Numbered from the stretch's first letter, positions 8,472 to 17,441 are shown. The stretch: 64,000 nucleotides of DNA from Pseudomonadota bacterium (GCA_018241505.1 JAFEDS010000010.1:558001-622000), one strand, 5' to 3'. The notes: a model not told the origin generated them from the letters alone. Program-made: numbers and translations.

Positions 8472-9534
8472 TACTTCCGACGCCGCAGCCCGCTGGCTGG
8501 TCCGACTCGAGGGACAGACAACGCCGCAGATCTGGGACGCCTTCCAGGAATGGATGGACGAGGATCCGCGGCATCGGGCGGCATTCATTCGCCTGCGGGT
8601 GGCCTGGAATCACGTCGACCTGTTGAAGAACATGCGTCCCGCGGACGGGACGATTGACGCGGACCTGCTTGCCACGACAAAAATCAATCCCGGCAGCATC
8701 GCGGCCCGCGGCCTGCAACCGGCGCCGGGAACGCAGCGCCGACGTACCGAAGAGCTTGCCATGCCCGAGCGGCGCCGGGTGTTCGCCGTCGCGGCCGCAA
8801 TCGCTGCCGCCGGCATGGTGGCGTGGTTCGCCTCCTATCACCTCGGCTGGAAGAGCTACGAGACGCGGGTGGGTGGCCGGCAGCAGATGGAGCTGGCCGA
8901 CGGTACCACCGTCGATATGAACACCAACACCGAGCTCAACGTACGCATCTCCGGCTCGCGCCGCGACATCATGCTGACGCGGGGTGAAGCCTTGTTTCAT
9001 GTGGCGCACGATCCCACCAGGCCGTTTTACGTAACCGCCGGCGGCGCGGTCGTGCGGGCGGTCGGCACCGAGTTCTCGGTCCGCATCCGCGACCCCGAGC
9101 ACGTCGATGTGCTCGTGGCGGAAGGCCGGGTTGCCGTCGGCGCACCGGGGACCGATGCCAACTTCGAGAATCCGAAGTTGCTCGCCACCGCTCCCAAGGT
9201 CTCCGCGGGCGAAGCCGCGAATGTGCGCCACGACGGCGTGTTCATCCATCGCATGCCCGCCAATGACGTGACACGCAAATTGAGTTGGACTTCCGGCTAT
9301 CTCGTCTTCGAAGGCGAGACCCTCGGGGATGCCGTCCAGGAATTCAACAGGTACAACCAGCGGCAGATCACCATCACGGACCGGTCGATTGTGAACGTCA
9401 AGGTGGGCGGCAACTTCCGTACCTCCGAGCTGGACAGCTTCACGGCGGCAGTGCAGCACATGTACGGCTTTGCGGTGCAGGTCGGATCCAACAATGGCGA
9501 CATACGCATCTCAACGGGTGGTCAATCGCCGTAA
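8455..9534 (+). CDS. FecR-type anti-sigma factor (FecR1)
   Basis: A 359-residue inner-membrane signal transducer. Start at the ATG of MSRASDTSDAAARWLVRLEG, inside the end of the sigma gene, so translation is probably coupled. Order of parts: N-terminal cytoplasmic DUF4880 segment (ARWLVRLEGQTTPQIWDAFQEWM, HRAAFIRLRVAW) that holds the sigma factor; membrane helix VFAVAAAIAAAGMVAWFAS (near residue 110); periplasmic FecR domain with LADGTTVDMNTNTEL, RGEALFHVAHDPTRPF and VVRAVGTEFSVR; and a C-terminal secretin/STN-like end (LVFEGETLGDAVQEFNRYNQ, GGNFRTSELDSFTAAVQ) that contacts the receptor STN domain. It pairs with the sigma factor upstream and receptor 1 downstream. Confidence 0.9.
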   Translation: MSRASDTSDAAARWLVRLEGQTTPQIWDAFQEWMDEDPRHRAAFIRLRVAWNHVDLLKNMRPADGTIDADLLATTKINPGSIAARGLQPAPGTQRRRTEELAMPERRRVFAVAAAIAAAGMVAWFASYHLGWKSYETRVGGRQQMELADGTTVDMNTNTELNVRISGSRRDIMLTRGEALFHVAHDPTRPFYVTAGGAVVRAVGTEFSVRIRDPEHVDVLVAEGRVAVGAPGTDANFENPKLLATAPKVSAGEAANVRHDGVFIHRMPANDVTRKLSWTSGYLVFEGETLGDAVQEFNRYNQRQITITDRSIVNVKVGGNFRTSELDSFTAAVQHMYGFAVQVGSNNGDIRISTGGQSP

Positions 9535-9585
9535 GACCGCGCTCGACACACCAGGGAAGGTATAACTACAAGCGGCACGCACAGA

Positions 9586-12500
9586 ATGGACTCAGGTTCC
9601 CCCTCTCAAGCGCACGGATCGAGCCGGAATTTCACTTTGGCACTCACCTGGCTGCCGGCAGCCGGGACGCTGCGGGCGCTGTGCGGCTTCCTCGTGTGCG
9701 CACTGTTGGTTTGTCCCCCTGCGGCGGCGGCACCGAAGCTCCAGGCATTTCACATCGAGGCCGGTGATGCCGCCCAGACCCTGAACGAATTCAGCCGCCA
9801 GTCGAGCCTGCAGTTGCTGTTCGACTACAACCTCGTCAGGGGCCGCTGGACACGCGCCGTGAGCGGCGAATACGCACCCGCCGCGGCGCTGCGCAAAATG
9901 TTGGAAGACACCGGCCTGGTGTTTGATTACGTCAATGACCGCACCCTGTCGGTCACTCCACTGAATCTCGACACGGAGCCGGGCTCCGCGGTCGCGGCCG
10001 TCCCTGGCGATCCCAACGAACGTGCGCGTTCAGCCGAGGCCCATGGCGTCCGGCGGGATGAAGGCGGCTCCGCGGCGCCGCCTGTCGATTCGATGTCAGC
10101 GCACCTTCAGGAGATTGTCATCACGGGTACGCACGTTCGTGGCGAGCAGCCCGTGGGCGACCACCTCATCTCATTTGGTCGCGACAGCATCGAGTCGAGC
10201 GGCGCTGCAACGGTGCAGGACTTCCTGCGCACATTGCCGCAGACATTCGGCGGAGGACCGACGGAGGATACCCACTATTTCAGCGCGGAGACGCAAACCA
10301 ACTCCGGCCTGGGCGCTGGTATCAACCTGCGCGGCCTGGGCGCGCGAGCCACTCTCGTCCTGATCAATGGCAAACGTCTCGCCCCCAGCGGCAGTGAAGC
10401 CGCGTTTGCCGACATCGAGAACATTCCGATGGCGGCGGTGGAGAGGATCGACATCCTGCCTGACAGCGCCTCCGCACTGTACGGCGCCGATGCCGTCGGC
10501 GGCGTGGTGAACTTTGTCATGCGCGACAACTTCACGGGCGCGGAGTCTCTGGCACGCGGCGGCTCGGGCACTCAGAACAGCCAACGGGAGTATCAACTCG
10601 CGCAGACGCTCGGTTCCCGATGGGAGTCAGGCAACGCGATGCTGTCGGTCGAATACTACAGGCGCGATGCGTTGCCGGCCGCCACACGGCGCTATGCAAC
10701 GAGCAATCTGGTACCGCTCGGCGGAGGCAACTTCGATACGTTCCTGTCAAACCCGGGTAACATCTTCGTCGGCAATCAGACTTACGCCATTCCTCGCGAT
10801 CAGAACGGCTCAGGACTCACAGCCTCCGCCCTGACACCCGGCACGCGGAACCTGTCGGATATCTACAGCGATGCGGATCTCCTGCCGAGCCAGCGGCGTG
10901 TCAGTTTCTATGGTTCCGGCCGGCAGTCCCTGACAGACAGCGTCACCTTGTTTGCCAATGCCATGGCGAGCCAGCGCGATGCCCGGGAGCGGCAAGGCGG
11001 CTTCGAGGCGCCGCTCACCGTACCCGGCTCCAATCCCTTCTACGTGAATCCCACCGGGGGCACTGATCCTGTCACGGTCGCCTACAATTTTCTCGACGAC
11101 CTCGGTCCGATGTACAACGATGTGCTGGTGAACGATATCAACCTGACACTGGGACTCAACATCGATGTGGGAGCCGCGTGGAAGCTGAGCCTGTACGGAA
11201 ACTACACGCAGGAGAAGGAAAATCAATTCAGCGGCGGCGAGGTAAACCAGGCAGCCCTGGCCGCGGCACTGGCGGATGCCGACCCGGCCACGGCCTTCAA
11301 TCCGTTTGGCGACGGTTCCAACACCAATGCCGCGACGCTCAGAAACCTGGCGGCCGGCAGCCGTTTCTACACCGACTCGCGCTTGCGCAGCGCCGATATC
11401 ACCGCCGACGGGCTCATCGGCCATCTGCCCGGGGGCGCCATCAAACTCGCGCTCGGCGTCGACCATCGCAACCAGGTGTTTGACACGATCTCGCCCGAGT
11501 CGCCGGTGAGTGCGGCGAGCCGCGCGGCGCTCAGCAGGAATGTCGCCGCCGCGTTCAGTGAAGTGACCGTTCCTGTGTTCGGGCCCGATAACGGCCATGC
11601 GGGCTATCGCCGGCTGGAGCTGTCGCTCGCCGGCCGCTATGAGCACTACAGTGACTTCGGGCAGGCCGCCACTCCGAAATTCGGGCTCGTCTGGCAGCCG
11701 TTCGCTGCCTTCTCCGTGCGCGGCACCTGGGGGCGCTCCATTCGCGCTCCCACCTTGTCCGATCTCGATACCAGCCAGAACGTGGTCATCGGCACAGTCC
11801 TGGCGAACAAGGCCGCCGCCGCGGGCTTTTCCAACGTACTGATCGAGTCCGGCAAGAATGCGACCCTGACGGTGGAGCACGCCCGGAGCTGGACAGCGGG
11901 CTTCGACCTGGATGCGCGCCAGTGGGCGAGCGGGCTCACTTTCAGTGCCACGTGGTTCAACATCGACTTCCGCGACCGGATTCAGGCGCCCCAGTACGGG
12001 CTCGGCATTCTGGATGACCCCGCGTACTCGGGCCTCATCATCCGCAATCCCACTGCCAGTCAAATCGCGGCCGCCTGCAACGAGGGACGCTTCCTGTCAG
12101 GCAGCGGCGGGCCATGCCAGCAGGCCGGCGCGCAGGCCATCGTGGATCTGCGTATCCAGAACCTGCAGAGCATCCGCACGCAGGGGCTGGATTTCAACAC
12201 CAGCTACACCCGGGCGTGGGCGCCGGGCGTCCTGAAAGTCAGCCTGGACGGCACGTGGCTGCTGCGCTTCACTCAACAGGAGCAGCCGGGCGCGGTATTG
12301 CAGGAACTACTCAACACCCAGAACAATCCCATCAATCTGAAAATGCGCGGTATGACCTCATGGCAGCAGCGCCGCTGGGGCGCCACGCTCGGCGTCAACT
12401 TCCAGAATCACTATACGGATACCGCGAGCGAGCCGAACCGGCCCATCGGCTCGTACATCACCTTCGACAGCCAGGTGCGCTACGAGCTCGCGCCCTTCGG

Positions 12501-12663
12501 CGACGGCTATCTCGCCAACACGCGCCTCGAGCTGAATGCCATCAATGTCTTCAACAAGAGTCCGCCGTTCCTCAATAACTCGGTGGCCCATCTGGGCTAC
12601 GACCAGGAGAATGCCGATCCGTTCGGCCGGCTGGTCAGCCTTCAGGTCCGCAAGACCTGGTGA
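9586..12663 (+). CDS. TonB-dependent receptor with STN signalling domain (receptor 1)
   Basis: A 1025-residue outer-membrane receptor. After an unusually long signal region (hydrophobic LCGFLVCALLVCPPAAAAP ending near residue 49) comes the STN domain (FHIEAGDAAQTLNEFSRQSSLQLLFDYN, about 55-130), which relays binding to FecR. A Ser/Ala/Asp-rich linker leads to the TonB-box-like LQEIVITGTHV (about 177-187), the plug (INLRGLGARATLVLINGKRLAP to SALYGADAVGGVVNFVMRDN) and a 22-strand barrel ending in VSLQVRKTW. The plug type (RGLG...LVLINGKR) is that of receptors common in sphingomonads and xanthomonads. It overlaps the lasso cyclase C1 tail to tail by 22 bp. By analogy with other proteobacterial lasso clusters it may import the cluster's own peptide. 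Confidence 0.9.
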   Translation: MDSGSPSQAHGSSRNFTLALTWLPAAGTLRALCGFLVCALLVCPPAAAAPKLQAFHIEAGDAAQTLNEFSRQSSLQLLFDYNLVRGRWTRAVSGEYAPAAALRKMLEDTGLVFDYVNDRTLSVTPLNLDTEPGSAVAAVPGDPNERARSAEAHGVRRDEGGSAAPPVDSMSAHLQEIVITGTHVRGEQPVGDHLISFGRDSIESSGAATVQDFLRTLPQTFGGGPTEDTHYFSAETQTNSGLGAGINLRGLGARATLVLINGKRLAPSGSEAAFADIENIPMAAVERIDILPDSASALYGADAVGGVVNFVMRDNFTGAESLARGGSGTQNSQREYQLAQTLGSRWESGNAMLSVEYYRRDALPAATRRYATSNLVPLGGGNFDTFLSNPGNIFVGNQTYAIPRDQNGSGLTASALTPGTRNLSDIYSDADLLPSQRRVSFYGSGRQSLTDSVTLFANAMASQRDARERQGGFEAPLTVPGSNPFYVNPTGGTDPVTVAYNFLDDLGPMYNDVLVNDINLTLGLNIDVGAAWKLSLYGNYTQEKENQFSGGEVNQAALAAALADADPATAFNPFGDGSNTNAATLRNLAAGSRFYTDSRLRSADITADGLIGHLPGGAIKLALGVDHRNQVFDTISPESPVSAASRAALSRNVAAAFSEVTVPVFGPDNGHAGYRRLELSLAGRYEHYSDFGQAATPKFGLVWQPFAAFSVRGTWGRSIRAPTLSDLDTSQNVVIGTVLANKAAAAGFSNVLIESGKNATLTVEHARSWTAGFDLDARQWASGLTFSATWFNIDFRDRIQAPQYGLGILDDPAYSGLIIRNPTASQIAAACNEGRFLSGSGGPCQQAGAQAIVDLRIQNLQSIRTQGLDFNTSYTRAWAPGVLKVSLDGTWLLRFTQQEQPGAVLQELLNTQNNPINLKMRGMTSWQQRRWGATLGVNFQNHYTDTASEPNRPIGSYITFDSQVRYELAPFGDGYLANTRLELNAINVFNKSPPFLNNSVAHLGYDQENADPFGRLVSLQVRKTW

Positions 12664-14531
12664 GGCACCCCTGCCGGGTACGGCGGCGCCGCGGCAACCG
12701 GCTCGCGGCTGTCGAGCCAACGTGACAACCAAGCCTCCACACAGAGCTGCTCCTGGAGGATCTCGGAGTATTCAAAGTCGGCAGGCGAGCGCTCGCGGGT
12801 CAGATAGAGCTCGAGATTGCGGCGATTCAACAAACCTTCCTGCACGAGGCGGCCGTCCAGCAGCAGGTCGCGCACAAAATCCAGGTTTGCATCCAGTACA
12901 TCGCGGATGTGACTGTCGATGCGGCCCTTGTTGTGCCGTTTGACGATCTCGACCGGCAGGTCCGGTGCAAACGCCCGCCGCGCCGTCGCCCGGTCCACGC
13001 CGTTGCGGATCAACACATAGGTTGGAATTCGCAGGCACAACTCCACGAGCGGCTGTGACAGCAACGGCATGGTGCGTTCGGGATACGGCCCGGCCTCGAA
13101 TGAAGGATAGAACGCGGGTGCCGCACCCACGGTCATGGAATGCCACAACACGCCGGGCGGGACGCCCCGCGTCGAGCGGTTTGCAAACCACGGGTGCACC
13201 AACCTGGGGTTGCGCTTGCCGGCGTTGATGACATCCTGGCTCACTATGGTGCGATTCGGCTGTCCCGGCATCTTCAGCGGATGCGTCTGTGTCGGCCTCA
13301 GGCGGGCACGAACCGCATTGACGAGCAACGGCCAGATGGACTTGCGCGACACGCGAGCCGCATCGACCGCCACCCGCAACAGATCGCTTCCCAGCCCGTG
13401 GTCGAACAGATAGTCCGTAACGGCCAGCTCCGCGTGAGCCTGGAAAAAAACGCCATCCCCGCCCGAGCCGGAGAACATCCCGGTGACATGGCGCTCGGCC
13501 GCGAGTTGGCCTTCAAAGCGGCTGTGCTCCAATTCATACATGTAGAACCAGGGCCGGGGCGAGCGGCGCAGATTCAGGATCTGATCGAGCTTGGCCTCCG
13601 CCACCGTGAGCGGATGCTCAATCAACTCGGCACCGACACGACCCGCCGCCAACCGCGCGTACTTGCGCTCATCCTCATCGGGGCCGGTGCCGAAGTAATG
13701 CAGGCATGTCACATTGGGTTGCGAAGGTGCATTCGCCAGGCAGCTCAACACAATGGACGAATCCAACCCGCCGGAGAGGCTGTGGACAATATCCGGGTAG
13801 CAGGCCGCCCAGGCGTGGATGCACTCGCGAGTAACCCGGCGCAGCTCCGTAACGGCCACCTCGGGGTCCTGGATCGGATCCGTCTGCGCAATGAGAAGAG
13901 GATCCCATTCCAACGAGCGATGCAGCGTATTGCCACAGAATCGCAGCCGTTCGCCGAGCTGCACTTCGGAGACTTCGGCGAGCGCCGTCTGCCGGGCCTG
14001 GTAACCGGAGTAGGCAATGAAGGCGCGAATGAAATCCCAATTCACCGTGAACTGCAGCACTCCCAGGGCGACGCAATCCTCCAGGTCGGAGAACACGAGA
14101 TTCACACCCTGATGCACCGCGATAAAACACGGCATGTGTCCGGACGGATCCCGCAACACCCAGCTCTCGCCGGTCGCCGCATCCTGCACGACGGCGACAT
14201 AACGGCCCCAATAGCGTTCAAAGAGACGGCGGCCGCCGGTGTGAATGATTTCCAGAGTCTCGTTCGCACCGAACTCGACCCGCAGCGCGGCCCCGCAATC
14301 CGCCGGATTGCGATTGAAAATCCGTCCGAACACCGCGCCGGCGCCCTGATCGAGGACGCGAGTCTCACTGGCGCCCAACCCCAGACCGGCGTGAAATCCA
14401 GCCAGGCCGACCGCCTCGAACGCCCGAAGCCACCCGGCTTGGCGAGCGAGCAGGCGCTCCGACAACGAGCGCGCGGCCGCCGCCGCTCGCGGATCCGTTG
14501 GGTTCCAGTTCAGTACAAAATACCGGTACAT
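12642..14531 (-). CDS. Lasso peptide macrolactam synthetase C1 (asparagine synthase-like)
   Basis: A 629-residue member of the asparagine synthetase B fold. In lasso biosynthesis this protein adenylates the side-chain acid of Asp/Glu at core position 7-9 with ATP so that the core N-terminal amine attacks it, forming the ring. The N-terminal glutaminase-like domain (MYRYFVLNWNP) has no Cys2, as expected for lasso C proteins, which need no ammonia. The PP-loop is HSLSGGLDSSIVLSCL at about residue 251, and a second nucleotide motif is MFSGSGGDGVFFQ. Its gene lies 15 bp after B1 in the order A1-B1-C1, and its stop overlaps the end of receptor 1. Identity as lasso C rests on this context together with B1 and A1. 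Confidence 0.9.
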   Translation of the reverse strand: MYRYFVLNWNPTDPRAAAAARSLSERLLARQAGWLRAFEAVGLAGFHAGLGLGASETRVLDQGAGAVFGRIFNRNPADCGAALRVEFGANETLEIIHTGGRRLFERYWGRYVAVVQDAATGESWVLRDPSGHMPCFIAVHQGVNLVFSDLEDCVALGVLQFTVNWDFIRAFIAYSGYQARQTALAEVSEVQLGERLRFCGNTLHRSLEWDPLLIAQTDPIQDPEVAVTELRRVTRECIHAWAACYPDIVHSLSGGLDSSIVLSCLANAPSQPNVTCLHYFGTGPDEDERKYARLAAGRVGAELIEHPLTVAEAKLDQILNLRRSPRPWFYMYELEHSRFEGQLAAERHVTGMFSGSGGDGVFFQAHAELAVTDYLFDHGLGSDLLRVAVDAARVSRKSIWPLLVNAVRARLRPTQTHPLKMPGQPNRTIVSQDVINAGKRNPRLVHPWFANRSTRGVPPGVLWHSMTVGAAPAFYPSFEAGPYPERTMPLLSQPLVELCLRIPTYVLIRNGVDRATARRAFAPDLPVEIVKRHNKGRIDSHIRDVLDANLDFVRDLLLDGRLVQEGLLNRRNLELYLTRERSPADFEYSEILQEQLCVEAWLSRWLDSREPVAAAPPYPAGVPHQVLRT

Positions 14532-14546
14532 GGGCTCTTCCTTGAG

Positions 14547-15263
14547 TCAGACCACCATGATGGGTGTATAGCCGCTCACGTGCTCGACGGTGTCATTGAA
14601 TACGATGTCGCCAAGCTGGACCCAGCAATGTGCCGCAAAGGGTCGCGTTTGAACGCCGAATACCCAGTCGGCATGGAGCCCGAAGCGCGCTAGATATTCC
14701 AGGAGTGCCAATGAATCGTACAGGCACTCGTTCTTGGATGAAAACAGGAATATCCGACGATGCATGAAGGCGGCCACCAGCTCGCGGGCCCGCTCGATGT
14801 CGAGTGGCGGTGACTTCGGCCCGTGGGTGGCCTTGCGCTCTCTGACCCGCCGGATGACTCGCTCGAACGCTCTCGTGCGCAACGCAATCTTGGCCTGCGC
14901 GGAGGCAGCAACGAAGCCCCACCAGCTCCCCGCCCTGGCGCCCGCTGCCTGCTCCGAATCGTTGATCAGTTCCCGGGCCGGCGTGGTCGCAACAACCGGT
15001 GTTGCATCCTTGCCGGGCGGCACACTGTCTGTCAGCAGACCGCGCCCCCGCAGCACGTCAATGGCCGCCTGCGTTTCAGCGGTCGGTGCATCGGCGTTGG
15101 TTTCGTCCGCGCCTTTCACTGGCCAGCCGCGGACCAGAGCGCCAAGACCCGATGTCGCGGACGCTTCCAACGCCCAATAGCGGTCCTCTTTGACGTCCAG
15201 CAGCACCAGGTGTTCACCATTCACGCAAACGAAGACGTGATCAGCCAGCGCGTAACGCGCCAT
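14547..15263 (-). CDS. Lasso peptide leader protease B1 (RRE fused to transglutaminase-like B2)
   Basis: Start set at the ATG of MARYALADH, which has AGGAGG seven bases upstream; the frame extends six codons further without such a site. The 238-residue protein has an N-terminal PqqD-like RiPP recognition element (about 3-82: LADHVFVCVNGEHLVLLDVKEDRYWALE...IDVLRGRGLL) that grips the leader, then a transglutaminase-like cysteine protease. The catalytic triad is Cys180 (KNECLYDSL), His212 (PFAAHCWVQ) and Asp224 (IVFNDTVEH); spacings of 32 and 12 match the Cys150/His182/Asp194 triad reported for McjB. It removes the leader of A1 at the Thr(-2) site so that C1 can close the ring. It sits between A1 and C1. 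Confidence 0.92.
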   Translation of the reverse strand: MARYALADHVFVCVNGEHLVLLDVKEDRYWALEASATSGLGALVRGWPVKGADETNADAPTAETQAAIDVLRGRGLLTDSVPPGKDATPVVATTPARELINDSEQAAGARAGSWWGFVAASAQAKIALRTRAFERVIRRVRERKATHGPKSPPLDIERARELVAAFMHRRIFLFSSKNECLYDSLALLEYLARFGLHADWVFGVQTRPFAAHCWVQLGDIVFNDTVEHVSGYTPIMVV

Positions 15264-15288
15264 CGAACCCCTCCTCCCCATTACACCT

Positions 15289-15318
15289 GCTGCCCGCCCT
15301 GGTGAAGGGCCGGGCAGC
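15289..15318. promoter_or_regulatory. Hairpin between lasso genes A1 and B1
   Basis: GCTGCCCGCCCT (15289-15300) faces AGGGCCGGGCAGC (15306-15318) around loop GGTGA, with one bulged base. On the minus strand, the coding strand here, it follows the A1 stop and precedes the B1 ribosome site, so it could stabilise or attenuate the message to give more precursor than enzyme. Read on the plus strand it is followed by CGGCTTTTTTCT and would look like an intrinsic terminator of antisense transcription. Confidence 0.6.
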
Positions 15319-15350
15319 CGGCTTTTTTCTTATCGAAGGCGCTTGTGCGC

Positions 15351-15545
15351 TTAGAAAACGAACAGTCTGTTGGTGGGCGGAGTGCCCACCTCAAACAACA
15401 GCAGGAGTGGAACGCCCTGGGTGCGCTCCGATGCGCGTCCGCAGTCGATTATCGCTAATCGCCCGAAGGCCGCTGCCTCCGGGGCAACTGCATCCGTGGC
15501 CCGCACTGTCTTCGTGATTTCCGTTTCAGCTTCCAGCGTGCTCAT
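15351..15545 (-). CDS. Lasso peptide precursor A1
   Basis: A 64-residue precursor immediately upstream of B1 and C1. GGAGAGGA precedes the ATG. The leader is 43 residues and ends in LAIIDCGRASERTQ; this aligns with the end of the astexin-1 leader as I remember it (LIVLGKASAETR) including Gly, Ala, Ser and Thr at -2, the residue needed for cleavage by B proteins. The predicted core is 21 residues: GVPLLLLFE, which would form a nine-residue ring between Gly1 and Glu9, then the tail VGTPPTNRLFVF. The ring is almost wholly hydrophobic, which is unusual. Bulky residues that might plug the ring (Arg17, Leu18, Phe19, Phe21) lie in the tail. The core boundary is inferred from leader alignment and not proven. 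Confidence 0.88.
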   Translation of the reverse strand: MSTLEAETEITKTVRATDAVAPEAAAFGRLAIIDCGRASERTQGVPLLLLFEVGTPPTNRLFVF

Positions 15546-15625
15546 GAGTCCTCTCCAGTCGTGATGTCGAACCCGACGAAAGCATTCCGATCGCTCACAC
15601 GTCGGTCCATCAACGCGATGCCCAC
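15542..15625 (-). CDS. Possible 27-codon ORF coupled to precursor A1
   Basis: A GTG at 15623-15625, six bases after AAGGAG, opens a short frame (starting MGIALMDRRV, ending TTGEDS) whose TGA overlaps the A1 start codon. The arrangement is that of a translationally coupled leader ORF. I do not recognise the peptide and it lacks lasso-core features (no Thr(-2)/Gly1 plus acidic residue at 7-9). It may be chance, since the A1 ribosome site lies inside it. Confidence 0.3.
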   Translation of the reverse strand: MGIALMDRRVSDRNAFVGFDITTGEDS

Positions 15626-16373
15626 TCCACGCTCCTTGTCAGGTTAGGTTCGACGATTGCCATTGATCGGTTGGCCCGGCAACGCTGCGCCTACGGCATT
15701 CGCCCGTCAAGTGCCCAACAAAAAATAGCGGCCCCCGGAACGCTGCCGCGAGCCGCAACCCTGGAGCTGCTCGAGTCGTCTATTGGACCAAGGGGCAATT
15801 GCATTGCTGCAGTGCTCGTGGGCGACCTCAATTGCAGTGTCCTCCAGCCGCGCCCGGGTGCGGCTGCCGCCGGGTTGCATTTCAACAACCAACACGGCGG
15901 TTTTCCAACAGAGCCGAGCCAACATCCGTAACGGAACGATGTTGAATTGCACAGCGGCGCCGGCGTGGTTTCCGCGGCTGCCGCAGCGCGATGCACGGCA
16001 GTACGAACGATCGACCGCCGTGTGGATCGTGCCCCTGCGGCACCTGCGCGGCATCTGTGGCGCGCGAACGACGCAGCTCGCGCGGCGAGGGATATTCAGT
16101 GCTCCTACGCATTGTACGGCTCGGGCAACCGGTGGATCAGCAACACAGTTATCGTCCGGGGTGGCCCCAAAGACCTCCACCGTGAGATGCTGTTCGTCAA
16201 TAATGGAGATTCCTCGATTCCCCGATTGGCACAGACCCAGGTTGTGGGGAATAATCCACAATGTCACCTCATCTCAGGCCCGAAGACTTTTATAATCAAT
16301 GCGATAGCGGAATTTGGTCCGCCAGCCGTCATCTATCTTGACCCCCTCAAACCGGAATTTGGCTGATTGAGTT
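15626..16373. other. Non-coding axis between the two lasso clusters
   Basis: About 750 bp between the divergent A1 and FecR2 transcription units. Frames here (for example minus 15707-16267 and plus 15947-16366) give no recognisable domain, lack good ribosome sites and have irregular composition. A second FecI gene would be expected before FecR2 but none is present, intact or degraded, that I can see. It must hold the promoters of both units; a perfect TATAAT lies at 16291-16296, about 80 bp before FecR2, without a convincing -35. Confidence 0.5.
16291..16296 (+). promoter_or_regulatory. Possible -10 element before FecR2
   Basis: TATAAT occurs 77 bp upstream of the FecR2 start in an otherwise GC-rich region. 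The base run 17 positions upstream (CTCATC) does not match TTGACA, so a housekeeping promoter is only weakly supported. Confidence 0.25.
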
Positions 16374-17441
16374 ATGCCAGCGTCGGATACAGAAGCCGAG
16401 GCCTCTGAGTGGCTGATCCGTCTGGAGACTGATCCGTCGCCCGCGCTGCAGGCTGCATTTGAGGAATGGCTGGCCGCGGACCCCCGGAACCGCGCCGTCT
16501 ACGTGAGGTTGGAGAAGACCTGGCGCCACGCTGACGTATTGCGCAGGCTGCGTCCCCTCGATGGCGAGGTCGATGAGAACATCATCGACAAATTTGCCAA
16601 GCCCGGTGCCATCGTCGCCATCCCCCGCCGCGCACCCTGGCGCCGGTATCTGGCCATTGCCGCGTCTTTGCTGCTGGTGGTCCTCGGCGGCCTCGGCTGG
16701 ATGGCGTGGTCCCGCTCCGGGTGGCAGGCGTACCGGACCGAGCAGGGCGGCTTCCAGCGCATCTCCCTGCAGGACGGCAGCACCGCGCTTCTCAATACCA
16801 ACAGCGAAATTCGCGTAAAGCTGACGTCGGCTCGCCGTGAAATCGTTCTCGTGCATGGTGAGGCGTTGTTCACCGTTGCCCATGACACCTACCGCCCGTT
16901 CGATGTCACCGCGGCTGACACCGTCGTGCGCGCCGTGGGGACCGAGTTTTCAGTGCGGCTGAGAGACCAGCAGCAAGTCGATGTCATTGTGAAGGAAGGC
17001 CGTGTGGCCATCGATCCCCCGGATGAGTCGCCGAACACCAAGGCGGCCCAGCAGCAGCCGGTCGCCTCGACCCGCCTGTCCACACTCGCCGCCGGCGAGG
17101 CGGTCAGTGTCAGGTCCAGGAAGCTGACGGTGCGGAAAATTGCCGATGAGGACATGACCCGCAAGCTTGCCTGGACCCAGGGGCGGTTGTGGTTCGATCG
17201 CGTAACCCTCGCCGAGGCGGTCACGGAGTTCAATCGCTACAACCGGCGGCAGTTGGTGATTGATGATCCGGCCATCGAAAATCTCCACATCGGCGGCGCG
17301 TTCGAGGCTACGGATCTCGACAGCTTCGTGGCGGCGCTGCAGTCGTTTGGCATTCGCGCTGTCAACCAGGAGACCGGCGCCAACGATGTCAATGGCGGGA
17401 CCGTTCACCTGCTCGGCGCCGACTCCAGCCAGCCGCCCTGA
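16374..17441 (+). CDS. FecR-type anti-sigma factor (FecR2)
   Basis: A 355-residue paralogue of FecR1 with the same layout: cytoplasmic DUF4880 segment (ASEWLIRLETDPSPALQAAFEEWL, NRAVYVRLEKTW), membrane helix YLAIAASLLLVVLGGLGWMAW (near residue 95-115), periplasmic FecR core (LQDGSTALLNTNSEI, HGEALFTVAHDTYRPF, VVRAVGTEFSVRL) and the C-terminal segment LAEAVTEFNRYNRRQ. No sigma-factor gene precedes it, so it may act on the FecI protein encoded at 7.9 kb or on one outside the window. It is followed at 178 bp by precursor A2, B2 and C2 on the same strand, and presumably receives its signal from receptor 2, which has an STN domain and is encoded convergently at the far end. Confidence 0.9.
   Translation: MPASDTEAEASEWLIRLETDPSPALQAAFEEWLAADPRNRAVYVRLEKTWRHADVLRRLRPLDGEVDENIIDKFAKPGAIVAIPRRAPWRRYLAIAASLLLVVLGGLGWMAWSRSGWQAYRTEQGGFQRISLQDGSTALLNTNSEIRVKLTSARREIVLVHGEALFTVAHDTYRPFDVTAADTVVRAVGTEFSVRLRDQQQVDVIVKEGRVAIDPPDESPNTKAAQQQPVASTRLSTLAAGEAVSVRSRKLTVRKIADEDMTRKLAWTQGRLWFDRVTLAEAVTEFNRYNRRQLVIDDPAIENLHIGGAFEATDLDSFVAALQSFGIRAVNQETGANDVNGGTVHLLGADSSQPP

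Noticed and set aside
10810..12063. 417-codon open frame on the minus strand inside receptor 1
   Set aside because: Shadow of the TonB receptor gene; no signal sequence or domain.
13140..14693. 517-codon open frame on the plus strand over C1 and B1
   Set aside because: Lies opposite C1, which has clear catalytic motifs; no recognisable domain in the antisense frame.
15707..16267. 186-codon open frame on the minus strand between the lasso clusters
   Set aside because: No ribosome site, no domain, and Cys/Arg/Gly-rich composition unlike the neighbouring genes; not a degraded FecI as far as I can see.
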